Shown: positions 51,470-60,262 of the stretch, in pieces
Layout of the letters: each line of letters starts with the position of its first letter
Numbering within the stretch: the first letter of the stretch is position 1
NCBI GenBank assembly: GCA_034005165.1
Contig: JAVEVE010000001.1
Location: 124,001-188,000, forward strand
Direction: 5' to 3'
Origin: UBA1573 sp034005165
GTDB lineage: Bacteria > Pseudomonadota > Alphaproteobacteria > Micavibrionales > Micavibrionaceae
Length of the DNA stretch: 64,000 nt
Translations under genes and position numbers: made by a program
The notes under the pieces: generated by a model
The model's input: only the letters and a program-made list of their open reading frames with translations
Database searches by the model: none
What the model was told of the DNA's origin: nothing

Positions 51470-52126
51470 ATGAAAAAAACAAAACATCCTGTATCCGGCC
51501 TGAAACTCGTTCTTGTATCTTCACTTCTGGTGCTCTCTGCATGCTCCACAATAACAGAAGGTTCCCAACAGCAAATTACATTCGAAACACCGAATGCCAA
51601 TGATGCCCTATGCGAAGTGAAACTTGGAACACACGGCCTGCTCTATGTAGTCCGTCCGCCCCAAACAGTCTGGATTAAAAAGACAGCCCGCAATATGTTC
51701 ATAACATGCGAAGCTCCTGGAAACAGAATTGTTAAGAAGCAAATAGATTCTGAAGTTGCGGGAACGACGTTTCTCAATGTCTTTAACGGAATTGTCCCTG
51801 GAACAGCATATGATGCCGACACTGGATCAATGTTCAAATTCCCGGAAAAAATCGAAATTGATTTTGCGGGCATAGAGGCCGTATCAAATCCCATGCCATC
51901 CTATCACAACATGGATGGCCTTAATCCAAAGCAGGCAGCTACAATTGAAAATTTTGGCCCTGATACACCAGCTATGTCTGACGATGGGGCTATAGCAGCT
52001 AGACACGCATCTGCACATGTAACAGCAGAGCGCGAAGCCGCCGCACAAGCAGCCCTCGAAGCCGAACGCCAATCACGTATAGATTCTCTGGATGGCGGAT
52101 TCTATGGGGACAAAGGCGGAAAATAA
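51470..52126 (+). CDS. Lipoprotein with PEGA-like domain
   Basis: A 218-residue predicted lipoprotein. The signal peptide LKLVLVSSLLVLSAC ends in the lipobox LSAC. The mature part (ITEGSQQQITFETPNANDALC, then VRPPQTVWIKKTARNMFITCEA and VPGTAYDADTGSMFKFPEKI) resembles a widespread family of small lipoproteins with a PEGA-like beta-sandwich and two conserved Cys; its function is unknown. The C-terminus is an Ala/Glu/Arg-rich helix ending in a Gly/Asp tail. The start is uncertain: ATG 51470 gives the best signal peptide, ATG 51443 is an alternative. It lies 23 bases before the Mur ligase gene and is probably cotranscribed with it. Confidence 0.8.
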   Translation: MKKTKHPVSGLKLVLVSSLLVLSACSTITEGSQQQITFETPNANDALCEVKLGTHGLLYVVRPPQTVWIKKTARNMFITCEAPGNRIVKKQIDSEVAGTTFLNVFNGIVPGTAYDADTGSMFKFPEKIEIDFAGIEAVSNPMPSYHNMDGLNPKQAATIENFGPDTPAMSDDGAIAARHASAHVTAEREAAAQAALEAERQSRIDSLDGGFYGDKGGK

Positions 52127-52149
52127 CTCCGCACAAAAAGGTACAAAAA

Positions 52150-53559
52150 ATGGGTCCTTATTTCTTTTGCGGTATAGGAGGTAGCGGTATGCTGCCTCTG
52201 GCCATGATACTCAAAAGCAGATCCATAAAAGTTAGCGGCTCTGACAGATCACACGACCAAGGGCGCACACCGGAAAAATTCAAATGGCTCATATCCCAGG
52301 GAATAACGATCGTTCCACAAGACGGAGAAGGGCTGACGAAAGATTTTAAAGCTCTAATAGTCTCTTCCGCAGTTGAAGACACAATCCCAGAAGTCAGGAA
52401 AGCAAAAGAACTCGGCATCCCGATTATCAAACGTGCCGAACTATTGGCATCCCTTTTCAATAAAGCGGAAACATCAGTTGCGATAGCGGGAACAAGTGGA
52501 AAATCAACCACAACTGGTATGCTGGCGTGGATTTTGACGTGCGCAGAGAAAAAACCGACAGTTATGAACGGCGCAAACTTTTTGAACTTCGTATCCGCCG
52601 ATACTCCGTTTGCATCTGCGTTGACAGGTGATACAGACCTGTTTGTGTCCGAGTGCGATGAAAGTGACGGTTCCATTGTTCTCTATCACCCATCAATTGC
52701 AGTTTTGAATAACGTAGCACTGGACCATAAACCGATAGAGGACTTAATTCCAATTTTTAGACAATTTCTGGACCAGTCTGCACAACAAATTCTCAACCTG
52801 TCAAACGCAGTTATTAAAGAACATTTTGCCCACGATTTTAAGGATACCAGCCTGACTTATGGTATAAACACCCCTGAGGCAGACTTAAACATAACACATT
52901 ACCAGCCAACAGGAGTAGGTTCCCACAACTTATTGACAGTGAAGGAAAACTCAAAAACCTTCGAGCTAGTCCTGAATGTTCCTGGTAAGCATAATGTCGA
53001 AAATGCTCTGGCCGCATTAGCCGCAGCACGCTTGATCGGCATCCCTATAGAAAAATCACTTGATGCTCTCACAAATTTTAGAGGGGTATCCCGAAGATTA
53101 GAGAACATAGGAAATCACAATAATATCAATATAATAGATGATTTTGCTCACAATCCAGATAAGATAAGCGCCACATTATCTTCATTAAATGAGCATAATG
53201 GTAGATTGATTGTCTATTTCCAAATGCATGGTTTTGGCCCCTTAAAGCTGATGAAAGACGAATTGAAGTCTGCCTTTCTGAGTGGATTTAAGCCGGGAGA
53301 CATCCTTGTTATGCCGGAAGTTTTATATCTCGGGGGCACTGTTTCAAAAGACTACACCGCACATGATTTTATCAATGAAATCAAGGGCGGGGGGGCTACT
53401 CGAGAAATTACGGGGGAGTGGTTTTCAACACGTGAAGAGGGGGGCCATTTTATCCTCGACCAAGCACGTTCTGGGGATAGAATTGTCGTCATGGGGGCGA
53501 GGGACGACACCCTTACAGAATTTGCAAAAACGCTTCTAGCTGGGCTAAAGAAAAAATAG
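52150..53559 (+). CDS. Mur ligase family protein (MurC/Mpl-like)
   Basis: An ATP-dependent ligase acting on a UDP-MurNAc-type substrate. The N-terminal UDP-binding loop is FFCGIGGSGMLPLAM (5-19) with VSGSDRS. The P-loop is AGTSGKSTTTGML (about 115-127). Later come the ENALAALAAARLIGIP segment and the C-terminal-domain motif DDFAHNPDKI (about 331-340), where MurC and Mpl have DDY/FxHHP. At 469 residues it fits either MurC, which adds L-Ala, or Mpl, which re-attaches a recycled tripeptide. The isolated position, outside a division and cell-wall cluster, favours a recycling or accessory role over the essential MurC, but this is inference. Confidence 0.8.
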   Translation: MGPYFFCGIGGSGMLPLAMILKSRSIKVSGSDRSHDQGRTPEKFKWLISQGITIVPQDGEGLTKDFKALIVSSAVEDTIPEVRKAKELGIPIIKRAELLASLFNKAETSVAIAGTSGKSTTTGMLAWILTCAEKKPTVMNGANFLNFVSADTPFASALTGDTDLFVSECDESDGSIVLYHPSIAVLNNVALDHKPIEDLIPIFRQFLDQSAQQILNLSNAVIKEHFAHDFKDTSLTYGINTPEADLNITHYQPTGVGSHNLLTVKENSKTFELVLNVPGKHNVENALAALAAARLIGIPIEKSLDALTNFRGVSRRLENIGNHNNINIIDDFAHNPDKISATLSSLNEHNGRLIVYFQMHGFGPLKLMKDELKSAFLSGFKPGDILVMPEVLYLGGTVSKDYTAHDFINEIKGGGATREITGEWFSTREEGGHFILDQARSGDRIVVMGARDDTLTEFAKTLLAGLKKK

Positions 53560-53578
53560 TCGCTAGAATCGGAAAAAC

Positions 53579-53815
53579 CTACCGCACAAGATGCCTAAGA
53601 TGACGCATGGCTAAACCTTTAATTGCCCCGGATGCGGCAGCCCGCCGAAGAACTTTTTGCAAATTTCCTGACGCCCCATCAGACTCTTCAGAAACAACAC
53701 CGTCACCAACGACAGAACTGCTTTCTGCTTCCTTACTAAATGTTTTCGATATTTCCTGACCAACTGGATCGGCACCGAGCTCTCCGCTTGGCGCATCTGC
53801 AAGTGATAAATTCAT
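53579..53815 (-). CDS. Small hypothetical protein
   Basis: A 78-residue frame with AAGGAAC before its ATG, convergent with the Mur ligase gene. The first two thirds are Ser/Glu/Gly-rich and acidic; the last 25 residues are Ala/Arg/Leu-rich and basic (KVLRRAAASGAIKGLAMRHL). No recognisable family, membrane segment or motif. The ribosome-binding site and the lack of competing frames support it, but a short frame like this may not be expressed. Confidence 0.5.
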   Translation of the reverse strand: MNLSLADAPSGELGADPVGQEISKTFSKEAESSSVVGDGVVSEESDGASGNLQKVLRRAAASGAIKGLAMRHLRHLVR

Positions 53816-53935
53816 AATAGTTCCTTGTTCAACTCTTTATTTTTTTATAACAAGAACATTAGAAAACTTAAAACAACACTTCGTCAAGTGGCAATTACCC
53901 AACAACCCAAAACGTGCATGTCAAGAAATCTGAAA

Positions 53936-54787
53936 TCAAACGGGAGCACATGTTTTCTTTTCTTTGGATTTCTGGCGTTGCCAATATGCCTCCCATTCAT
54001 CTGCCGTTAAATCCTTCAAAGATTTACCATCAGCAGTCACATCACGCTCCATGCCGCTAAAACGCCGATAAAATTTCTCGTTACAAGATCTCATAGCTCC
54101 GTCACAATCAATATCCAGTCTGCGCCCCAGATTAACGAGAGTAAAAAACACGTCACCAAGTTCCTCTGCCTGCTTTTCCTGATCTCCAGAATGTATTTCG
54201 GCACGAAACTCATTTAGCTCCTCTATAATTTTATCAATAACATCTTCGGTTTTCGACCACTCGAAACCTGACTTGGCAGCTCGCCGTGAAATTTTTTGTG
54301 CCCGCATTAAAGAAGGAAAGTTGACAGGAATATCGTCCAAAATAGAAGGGGGAGCGACATCTTTTTGAACGAAAGACATTTTCTTCTTACTATCTTGCTT
54401 TTCACGATCTTTGGCAGCATTCCAGATATGCAGAACATCTTCTGCATTTTTGGCAGTTACATCTCCAAATACGTGAGGATGACGGGAGATAAGCTTATGA
54501 TTGATGGATTGGACGACATCCTCAAACGTAAAAAGATTTTGCTCATTGGCCATCTGTGAATGGAAGACAACCTGCAATAACAAATCGCCAAGCTCCTCTT
54601 TCAAACCATCCATATCACCACGCTCAACCGCATCTACAACCTCATAAGCTTCCTCGAGCGTATAAGGAGTTATAGATTTGAAATCCTGTTCGATATCCCA
54701 CGGACAACCTCCGTTCGGATCTCGCAGACGGGCCATAATGCGCAATAATTCTTCGATAGGGGGCTTGGAAAATGTTTCTTCTGTCAT
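53936..54787 (-). CDS. mazG: Nucleoside triphosphate pyrophosphohydrolase MazG
   Basis: Hydrolyses NTPs to NMPs and pyrophosphate, clearing abnormal nucleotides and lowering ppGpp in E. coli. Two tandem MazG domains are visible: one with GGCPWDIEQDFKS and LEEAYEVVDAVE, EELGDLLLQVVFHSQ (about 25-85), and a second with KIIEELNEFRAEIHSGD and EELGDVFFTLVNLGRR (about 185-225). Length 283. The C-terminal TADEWEAYWQRQKSK is family-typical. It lies 55 bases downstream of the deoxyribosyltransferase-like gene. Confidence 0.94.
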   Translation of the reverse strand: MTEETFSKPPIEELLRIMARLRDPNGGCPWDIEQDFKSITPYTLEEAYEVVDAVERGDMDGLKEELGDLLLQVVFHSQMANEQNLFTFEDVVQSINHKLISRHPHVFGDVTAKNAEDVLHIWNAAKDREKQDSKKKMSFVQKDVAPPSILDDIPVNFPSLMRAQKISRRAAKSGFEWSKTEDVIDKIIEELNEFRAEIHSGDQEKQAEELGDVFFTLVNLGRRLDIDCDGAMRSCNEKFYRRFSGMERDVTADGKSLKDLTADEWEAYWQRQKSKEKKTCAPV

Positions 54788-54842
54788 ATTCCAAATATAT
54801 CAACTTACAGTGGGAACACAACCGTTCAGGAACCAAAAGATA

Positions 54843-55382
54843 TCAGGCATTCTGCCCCCCCGATTCCAGACTTGTCAAAGCAGCAAAGAATCCGCCTTGA
54901 ACAATTTTGAATGAACCGTGACATAGCATCAGGTTGAGCGGCAATCCGAAGTCTTCAACGCGCCAACCATTTTCTGTGCAAATCTTGTCGACCATAGGCC
55001 GTGCATCACCTAGGTAGCCGACGATCTTTTTACCCAGAGCAAATGCATATCCGACTTCCCAACAGGTTCCTGAATCTGGTTCAAAACCTCGAAAGAAATT
55101 CAAATTGGCAAGCACGATATCGCAATCCTGTATCATGGCAATATTGCCGATAAAAATCTGTTTTGATAAATCCGCATCCGAAGCGGCGTCAATTTCATTA
55201 TCTAAAGGAAATAGCGGAATGTACCCGGCATTTCGAACAGCATCGCACATCGAACGTCCCAATGAAATCGCATCAGGAGCAAATACATCAGGACCAGCTA
55301 TATAGATTTTAAGCGCGCGACACTCTGGAGACTGGAGTGACATTTCTTTTAATTCTTCGGATTTTAGCTCTTTGGAACACAT
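54843..55382 (-). CDS. Nucleoside 2-deoxyribosyltransferase family protein
   Basis: Predicted to transfer or hydrolyse the deoxyribose of a nucleoside or nucleotide. KIYIAGPDVFAPDA (about 25-38) is the N-terminal substrate loop, and FRGFEPDSGTCWEVGYAFAL (about 96-115) contains the Asp-Ser-Gly-Thr and catalytic Glu of the family. Length 179. It lies between queA and mazG, so nucleotide salvage or clean-up is likely; whether it acts on nucleosides or on damaged nucleoside monophosphates is not known. Confidence 0.88.
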   Translation of the reverse strand: MCSKELKSEELKEMSLQSPECRALKIYIAGPDVFAPDAISLGRSMCDAVRNAGYIPLFPLDNEIDAASDADLSKQIFIGNIAMIQDCDIVLANLNFFRGFEPDSGTCWEVGYAFALGKKIVGYLGDARPMVDKICTENGWRVEDFGLPLNLMLCHGSFKIVQGGFFAALTSLESGGQNA

Positions 55383-55455
55383 AAGGGAATATCCTGCTAA
55401 CTTGAAAGATAAAAGTGATAATGTATATTATGGGAAATGAAATATTTCTTTAAAA

Positions 55456-56499
55456 TCAACCTCTAAATAATAACGAGCTATCACCATACGAATAAAATCT
55501 GTATCCGCTATCAATCGCATGTTTATACGCATCACGCATCTTTTCGAATCCCGCAAACGCGCTCACCAGCATAAATAAAGTTGACTTTGGTAAGTGAAAA
55601 TTTGTCATCAAAATATCAACACATTTGAATTTATATCCTGGCGTAATAAAAATTGACGTATCTCCATCAAATTCATGCAACCGACCATCATCAGAGCTTG
55701 CACTTTCTAAAATACGCAACACTGTCGTACCAACGGCCACAATTCTGCCCCCACGATCATGCACATCATTAACCATCTTTGCGACATCAGAACTTACACA
55801 CCCGTATTCCGCATGCATTAGGTGATCTGCTGTATCATCCGCTTTAACGGGCAAAAATGTACCGGCGCCGACATGAAGCGTCACACGAGCCGTTTTTATT
55901 CCCTTAGAAGCAATTTTTTCCAACAAATCCGGTGTAAAATGCAAAGACGCTGTCGGTGCAGCTACCGCACCATCTTTCTGCGCAAAAATAGTCTGATAAT
56001 CATCAAAATCCTGACGATCAACAGCACGTTTACTGGCAATGTATGGAGGCAGGGGCATCATACCGATTTCAGCCAGAAGGGGTTCCAAACTCCCTGCGGG
56101 CGTATCAAAACGAATAAGAATTTCACCGCCTTCGTGCTTTTCTTCGATAAAACCACATAACCGCCCTTCTCCGAATATCAGCGCATCCCCCTCCTTTAAA
56201 CGCTTTGTCTTTTTTGCAAACGCAAGCCACGAAACGGAACTCACACGCTTATGAAGGTTAACTTCAGTTACCATGTCACCACGTTTTGCAAAAAGATATG
56301 ATGGGATGACCTTTGTATCGTTAAAAATAATCAAATCATTTTCTGTTAAAAAATCCGTCATATCCCAAACAAATCGATCAAGAAATGCACCAGAATCTGG
56401 TGCATTAACAATCAATTGCCTTGCTCCGTGTTTTGGCTCGACGGGACGCAAAGCAATCAACTCTTCTGGGAGTACAAAATCGAAAACATCAACACGCAT
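55456..56499 (-). CDS. queA: S-adenosylmethionine:tRNA ribosyltransferase-isomerase QueA
   Basis: Transfers and isomerises the ribosyl group of SAM onto preQ1 in tRNA to make epoxyqueuosine. The opening FDFVLPEELIALRPVEPKHG, the GDMVTEVNLHKRV-type strand, ASLHFTPDLLEKI, VTLHVGAGTFLPVK and NFHLPKSTLFMLVSAF are characteristic. Length 347. It lies 2 bases after the MBL hydrolase gene. The tgt gene, usually next to queA, is not in the window. Confidence 0.96.
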   Translation of the reverse strand: MRVDVFDFVLPEELIALRPVEPKHGARQLIVNAPDSGAFLDRFVWDMTDFLTENDLIIFNDTKVIPSYLFAKRGDMVTEVNLHKRVSSVSWLAFAKKTKRLKEGDALIFGEGRLCGFIEEKHEGGEILIRFDTPAGSLEPLLAEIGMMPLPPYIASKRAVDRQDFDDYQTIFAQKDGAVAAPTASLHFTPDLLEKIASKGIKTARVTLHVGAGTFLPVKADDTADHLMHAEYGCVSSDVAKMVNDVHDRGGRIVAVGTTVLRILESASSDDGRLHEFDGDTSIFITPGYKFKCVDILMTNFHLPKSTLFMLVSAFAGFEKMRDAYKHAIDSGYRFYSYGDSSLLFRG

Positions 56500-56501
56500 A
56501 T

Positions 56502-57320
56502 TTACAAAACCGCCCCGTCACAACGAATTTTCATTCCATCATATGCCGGGGATAAACCGACGGGACAATCACGAACCAGAGTCTGATAATCGTGATCGTA
56601 TCGCAGATGAGTCAAATAAAGAGTTTCAACACCGATCTTTTCACGCAAGCGTAATAAATTTGGAATATTGGAATGAAAAATGAAATCTGGGCGATGATAA
56701 TCTGCGCAATCTACAATCCAGACTTTAATACCTTTCAAAACATCAACGGCCCGATCCGATAATCCTGCCATATCGGTTGAATATGCAACATCCCCGAACC
56801 GAAACCCTAAGGACCTGGTGCCTTGCCCGTGATCCTGTAGAAAAGGAATATATTCGATATTCCCGATAGAATGCGGCTTACCAAACTCTAAATCATCCAA
56901 TAAATGGAATTCTGCAACAGGCGGATAATAAGGATTTTTTTGCTCGAAGATATAGCCAAATCTTAACTTTAATTCCTGAAAAGTTGTGCGATCTGAATAA
57001 ACAGGAATCCGTTTGGATTTATCCCGCATATGTATAAAACGAAGTTCATCAGCACCATTCACATGATCCGAATGTCCGTGTGTATATAAAACACCATCTA
57101 CTTTCAGAATTTTTTCTCGGTTCATTTGATGTCGAAAATCTGCACCAGTATCAACAACAAGAGTTGTCTCACGGGACGATACCGCAATGCTCGGACGTGT
57201 TCTGCAATTGCGTGGCTCAAGAGGGTCACAAGCCCCCCAGTCCCCTCCTACGCGCGGCACTCCAGCACTATCCCCACAGCCTAGAATCGTAATGATACAA
57301 TCTTTGTTTTTTTCGCTCAT
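56502..57320 (-). CDS. MBL-fold metallohydrolase (PhnP-like)
   Basis: A cytoplasmic beta-lactamase-fold hydrolase. The metal motif is THGHSDHVNG (His-x-His-x-Asp-His, about 83-92). The N-terminal GCGDSAGVPRVGGDWGACDP with NCRTRPSIAV and the C-terminal YLTHLRYDHDY are typical of the alphaproteobacterial protein encoded just after tatD. PhnP relatives are cyclic ribosyl phosphate phosphodiesterases, but the substrate here is unknown. Length 272. A hypothetical gene lies between it and tatD. Confidence 0.88.
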   Translation of the reverse strand: MSEKNKDCIITILGCGDSAGVPRVGGDWGACDPLEPRNCRTRPSIAVSSRETTLVVDTGADFRHQMNREKILKVDGVLYTHGHSDHVNGADELRFIHMRDKSKRIPVYSDRTTFQELKLRFGYIFEQKNPYYPPVAEFHLLDDLEFGKPHSIGNIEYIPFLQDHGQGTRSLGFRFGDVAYSTDMAGLSDRAVDVLKGIKVWIVDCADYHRPDFIFHSNIPNLLRLREKIGVETLYLTHLRYDHDYQTLVRDCPVGLSPAYDGMKIRCDGAVL

Positions 57321-57363
57321 GTGCTTTGTTTAACATTAAGACACAAGCAAACCAAGACTATAT

Positions 57364-57705
57364 TTAGGCGGTCATATCAACCAAAACGCCCTTTTTCGCC
57401 ATGTTATTCTCGATTTCCTGCTTAATCATCTCCTTGATCTTTTCTTCAACTTTCGCACGCTCTTCAGGAGAAAGAGCCGCCAGATCCTCTTCGGTCAGAT
57501 CAAGTTTTTTCAAAATAGCATCCCTGAGTTTTTCTTCAGGGGTCATTTTCTGATATTCAAGAAACTCAGCAATTGCGCTATTGGAATGACCGGACGCTAT
57601 CGAAGAAGAAGCTGATGTAGAAGTCGTCTTGTTGGTAGTAGACGCTGAGGAAGTACCAGCTGAAGTCCCGGCTGGAAAATAGGATTGGGTATTGATTGTT
57701 GACAT
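57364..57705 (-). CDS. Hypothetical protein with Ser/Thr-rich start and charged helical end
   Basis: A 113-residue protein of no named family. The first 45 residues are low-complexity Ser/Thr/Ala (TSSASTTNKTTSTSASSSIA). The second half is a charged helical segment (MTPEEKLRDAILKKLDLTEE, then LSPEERAKVEEKIKEMIKQE) of a kind seen in many uncharacterised proteobacterial proteins. A ribosome-binding site (AAGGAAT) precedes the ATG. No signal peptide or membrane helix. It sits between tatD and the MBL hydrolase, which are otherwise usual neighbours. Confidence 0.75.
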   Translation of the reverse strand: MSTINTQSYFPAGTSAGTSSASTTNKTTSTSASSSIASGHSNSAIAEFLEYQKMTPEEKLRDAILKKLDLTEEDLAALSPEERAKVEEKIKEMIKQEIENNMAKKGVLVDMTA

Positions 57706-57786
57706 AATAAAATTCCTTGCAAGAATAATTTAAAGGACTCTATGCAAGGATCAGGCCAACTAAAAAACAAGAAAATCTGCCAAAAA

Positions 57787-58587
57787 TCAGGCGGATAATT
57801 TTGCCCTGTTAAATAATGTGAAAAAATTTTCCGATGTAAATTTTGCCATCTCTTCTAAAGAAACAGATTTCAAATCAGCTAAAACCCGACCTGTATGGAC
57901 AACCAGAGCAGGATGGTTCATCTGTCCACGAAAGGGTTCGGGCGCAAGATACGGTGAATCTGTCTCTACCAGCAATTTATCCAAAGGCACATCCTTGGCA
58001 AAATCCCGAAGTTCTTGCGATTTTTTAAAAGTCACTATGCCTGAGAAAGAAATATGAAAGCCCAAATCCAGCGCTTCATGCCCCATCTTCGCTGAACTTG
58101 AAAAACAATGCATCACACCACGCATCCCCTTCCCCGAAGTTTCCTCACGAATAATGCGGATAATATCATCATCAGCATCCCGCGCATGAACAACCATCGG
58201 CATATCAATCGCCAAACAGGCCCGAATATGTTTTCTGAAACAGGCCTGCTGATCCTCTTGCGAAGAATGGGTATAAAAATAATCAAGACCGCATTCCCCA
58301 ATACCAACGACTTTTGCATCAGACTGCGCGAGAGCAATCAATTCATCAAGGCTAACGGATTTCTCATCATCACGACCTGCATCATGCGGATGAGTTCCAA
58401 CAGTACACCATACATTGTCCAAAGGCTTAACCAGCTCCAGAAGAGCTGAAAACTCCTCCCTGATTAGACAGTCAATCGACAGCATACCATCAACGCCAGA
58501 GGCCTTGGCGGCAGACAAAGCCTCAGCAACTCCACCATCTGGTGTAAATTTGGAATGATTTAAATGACAATGACTATCAATCCACAT
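57787..58587 (-). CDS. tatD: TatD-family metal-dependent DNase
   Basis: A Mg2+-dependent 3'-5' exonuclease/AP endonuclease-type hydrolase. It has DSHCHLNHSKF (4-14), the central GECGLDYFY (about 97-105), CHARD-type VVHARDADDD, MHCFSSSAKMG and LVETDSPYLAPEPFRG (about 205-220). Length 266. It lies 5 bases downstream of metG, the conserved metG-tatD order of alphaproteobacteria. Confidence 0.95.
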   Translation of the reverse strand: MWIDSHCHLNHSKFTPDGGVAEALSAAKASGVDGMLSIDCLIREEFSALLELVKPLDNVWCTVGTHPHDAGRDDEKSVSLDELIALAQSDAKVVGIGECGLDYFYTHSSQEDQQACFRKHIRACLAIDMPMVVHARDADDDIIRIIREETSGKGMRGVMHCFSSSAKMGHEALDLGFHISFSGIVTFKKSQELRDFAKDVPLDKLLVETDSPYLAPEPFRGQMNHPALVVHTGRVLADLKSVSLEEMAKFTSENFFTLFNRAKLSA

Positions 58588-58592
58588 CAGCG

Positions 58593-60149
58593 TTATGCAG
58601 CCTTCTCTTCAGTCTGAAGGCGTGGGAAAACACCTTGCGGCTGAGGAATAAGCTCGCCACCTTTCAAGGCAGATTCACGAGAAATAGATTGGAAACACCG
58701 CCCGTCATCAGGAAGGACGAACAAATCTAAAAGTTTTTTTCCTGACTCAGGCATAACAGGCTGAACGATAATTGAAAGGCAACGAATAGCCTCACAAAGA
58801 ACATAAAGCACAGTTCCCATACGCACAGTATCCGTCTTTTTCAAAGACCATGGCGCCTCAACATCAATATAGACGTTAGCCGCATTAACCACATCCCAAA
58901 TCGCTTCTAGAGCCTTATGAAAGCGCTGCTGATCCAGTTCACGACGTACAGTTGGCAACATCTCATCGTAAACTTTCGAAAGCAAAGCTCTGTCATTTTC
59001 AGTCAATTCTGCTGGAGCAGGTATCTTACCTTCACAGTTCTTGTAGATAAAAGACAAGGTCCGTTGCGCCAAATTACCCAGCCCATTTGCCAAATCGTTG
59101 TTAATACGATTAACAGCATTGGCATGAACAAAGTCGCCGTCATTTCCGAACGGCACCTCACGCAGCACAAAATAACGCGTGGCATCAACACCATAGCGCT
59201 CTACCAGATCAGCAGGCGCAATCACATTTCCCAAAGACTTTGACATCTTCTCGCCTTCAATCAACCACCAGCCATGGGCAAAAACACGTTTTGGAGGCTC
59301 TATGCCCGCAGCCATCAGGAATGCAGGCCAATAGACGGCATGAAATCTCAAAATATCTTTTCCGACCATATGCAAATCAGCTGGCCAGTATCCCCCCATC
59401 TCCGGATCAATGCCATATCCCGCAGCTGTAATATAGTTGGTCAGCGCATCAATCCACACATACATCACATGCTTTTCATTTCCAGGGACAGGAACCCCCC
59501 AGTCAAATGTTGTGCGCGATACGGATAAATCTTTTAACCCGCTACGCACGAAACTTTTTACTTCGTTAAAACGCGTTTCGGGAAGAACAAAGTCAGGATG
59601 AGAGTCGTAATAAGCCATCAGCTTGTCTTGCCACGCCGATAAACGGAAGAAATAACTCTCTTCCTCCATCCACTCGACCTCCGCCCCGCTCGGAGCAATC
59701 TTCTTGCCGTTTGGCCCCTCACGCAACTCGTCCTCTTGATAATAAGCCTCATCACGAACGGCATACCATCCGGCATATTTATCGAGATAAATTTCTCCAC
59801 GATCTTCCAGAACTTTCCAGAGATGCTGACAGGCCTTGATATGACGCTCTTCCGTAGTACGAATAAAATCATCGTTCGAATAATTCATAACGCCGCATAG
59901 ATCACGAAATGACTGCGAAACACGATCCGTAAACTCTTGCGGACTAACGCCCGCCTTCTCGGCAGACTGCTTAACCTTTAAGCCATGCTCATCGGTTCCG
60001 GTAAGAAACTTGACATCAAATCCGTCCAATCGTTTAAATCGTGCTAACACATCACAAGCAATCGTCGTATAGGTATGCCCCAAATGAGGCTTGTCGTTAA
60101 CATAATATATTGGTGTAGTAACGTAATATTTATTCTTGCTCGCGGCCAT
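58593..60149 (-). CDS. metG: Methionyl-tRNA synthetase
   Basis: Charges tRNA-Met. The class I motifs are PHLGHTYTT (HIGH, about 19-27) and GEKMSKSLGN (KMSKS, about 300). The substrate region is MYVWIDALTNYITAAG. The 518-residue form lacks the C-terminal dimerisation/tRNA-binding domain, as in many alphaproteobacteria. ATG 60149 gives the expected start MAASKNKYYVTTPIYYVN; a longer frame adds 17 unlikely residues. A 113-base gap separates it from holB. Confidence 0.96.
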   Translation of the reverse strand: MAASKNKYYVTTPIYYVNDKPHLGHTYTTIACDVLARFKRLDGFDVKFLTGTDEHGLKVKQSAEKAGVSPQEFTDRVSQSFRDLCGVMNYSNDDFIRTTEERHIKACQHLWKVLEDRGEIYLDKYAGWYAVRDEAYYQEDELREGPNGKKIAPSGAEVEWMEEESYFFRLSAWQDKLMAYYDSHPDFVLPETRFNEVKSFVRSGLKDLSVSRTTFDWGVPVPGNEKHVMYVWIDALTNYITAAGYGIDPEMGGYWPADLHMVGKDILRFHAVYWPAFLMAAGIEPPKRVFAHGWWLIEGEKMSKSLGNVIAPADLVERYGVDATRYFVLREVPFGNDGDFVHANAVNRINNDLANGLGNLAQRTLSFIYKNCEGKIPAPAELTENDRALLSKVYDEMLPTVRRELDQQRFHKALEAIWDVVNAANVYIDVEAPWSLKKTDTVRMGTVLYVLCEAIRCLSIIVQPVMPESGKKLLDLFVLPDDGRCFQSISRESALKGGELIPQPQGVFPRLQTEEKAA

Positions 60150-60262
60150 GGCTACTCTCTTTTCTAGGGCCTTTATACCTAAAAAAACCAATATTTCCAA
60201 TAATCAGTTAAAAAAAATACAGGTGCAGTTTCGAGACAACTCCAAACAATATTGTAAGGAAA

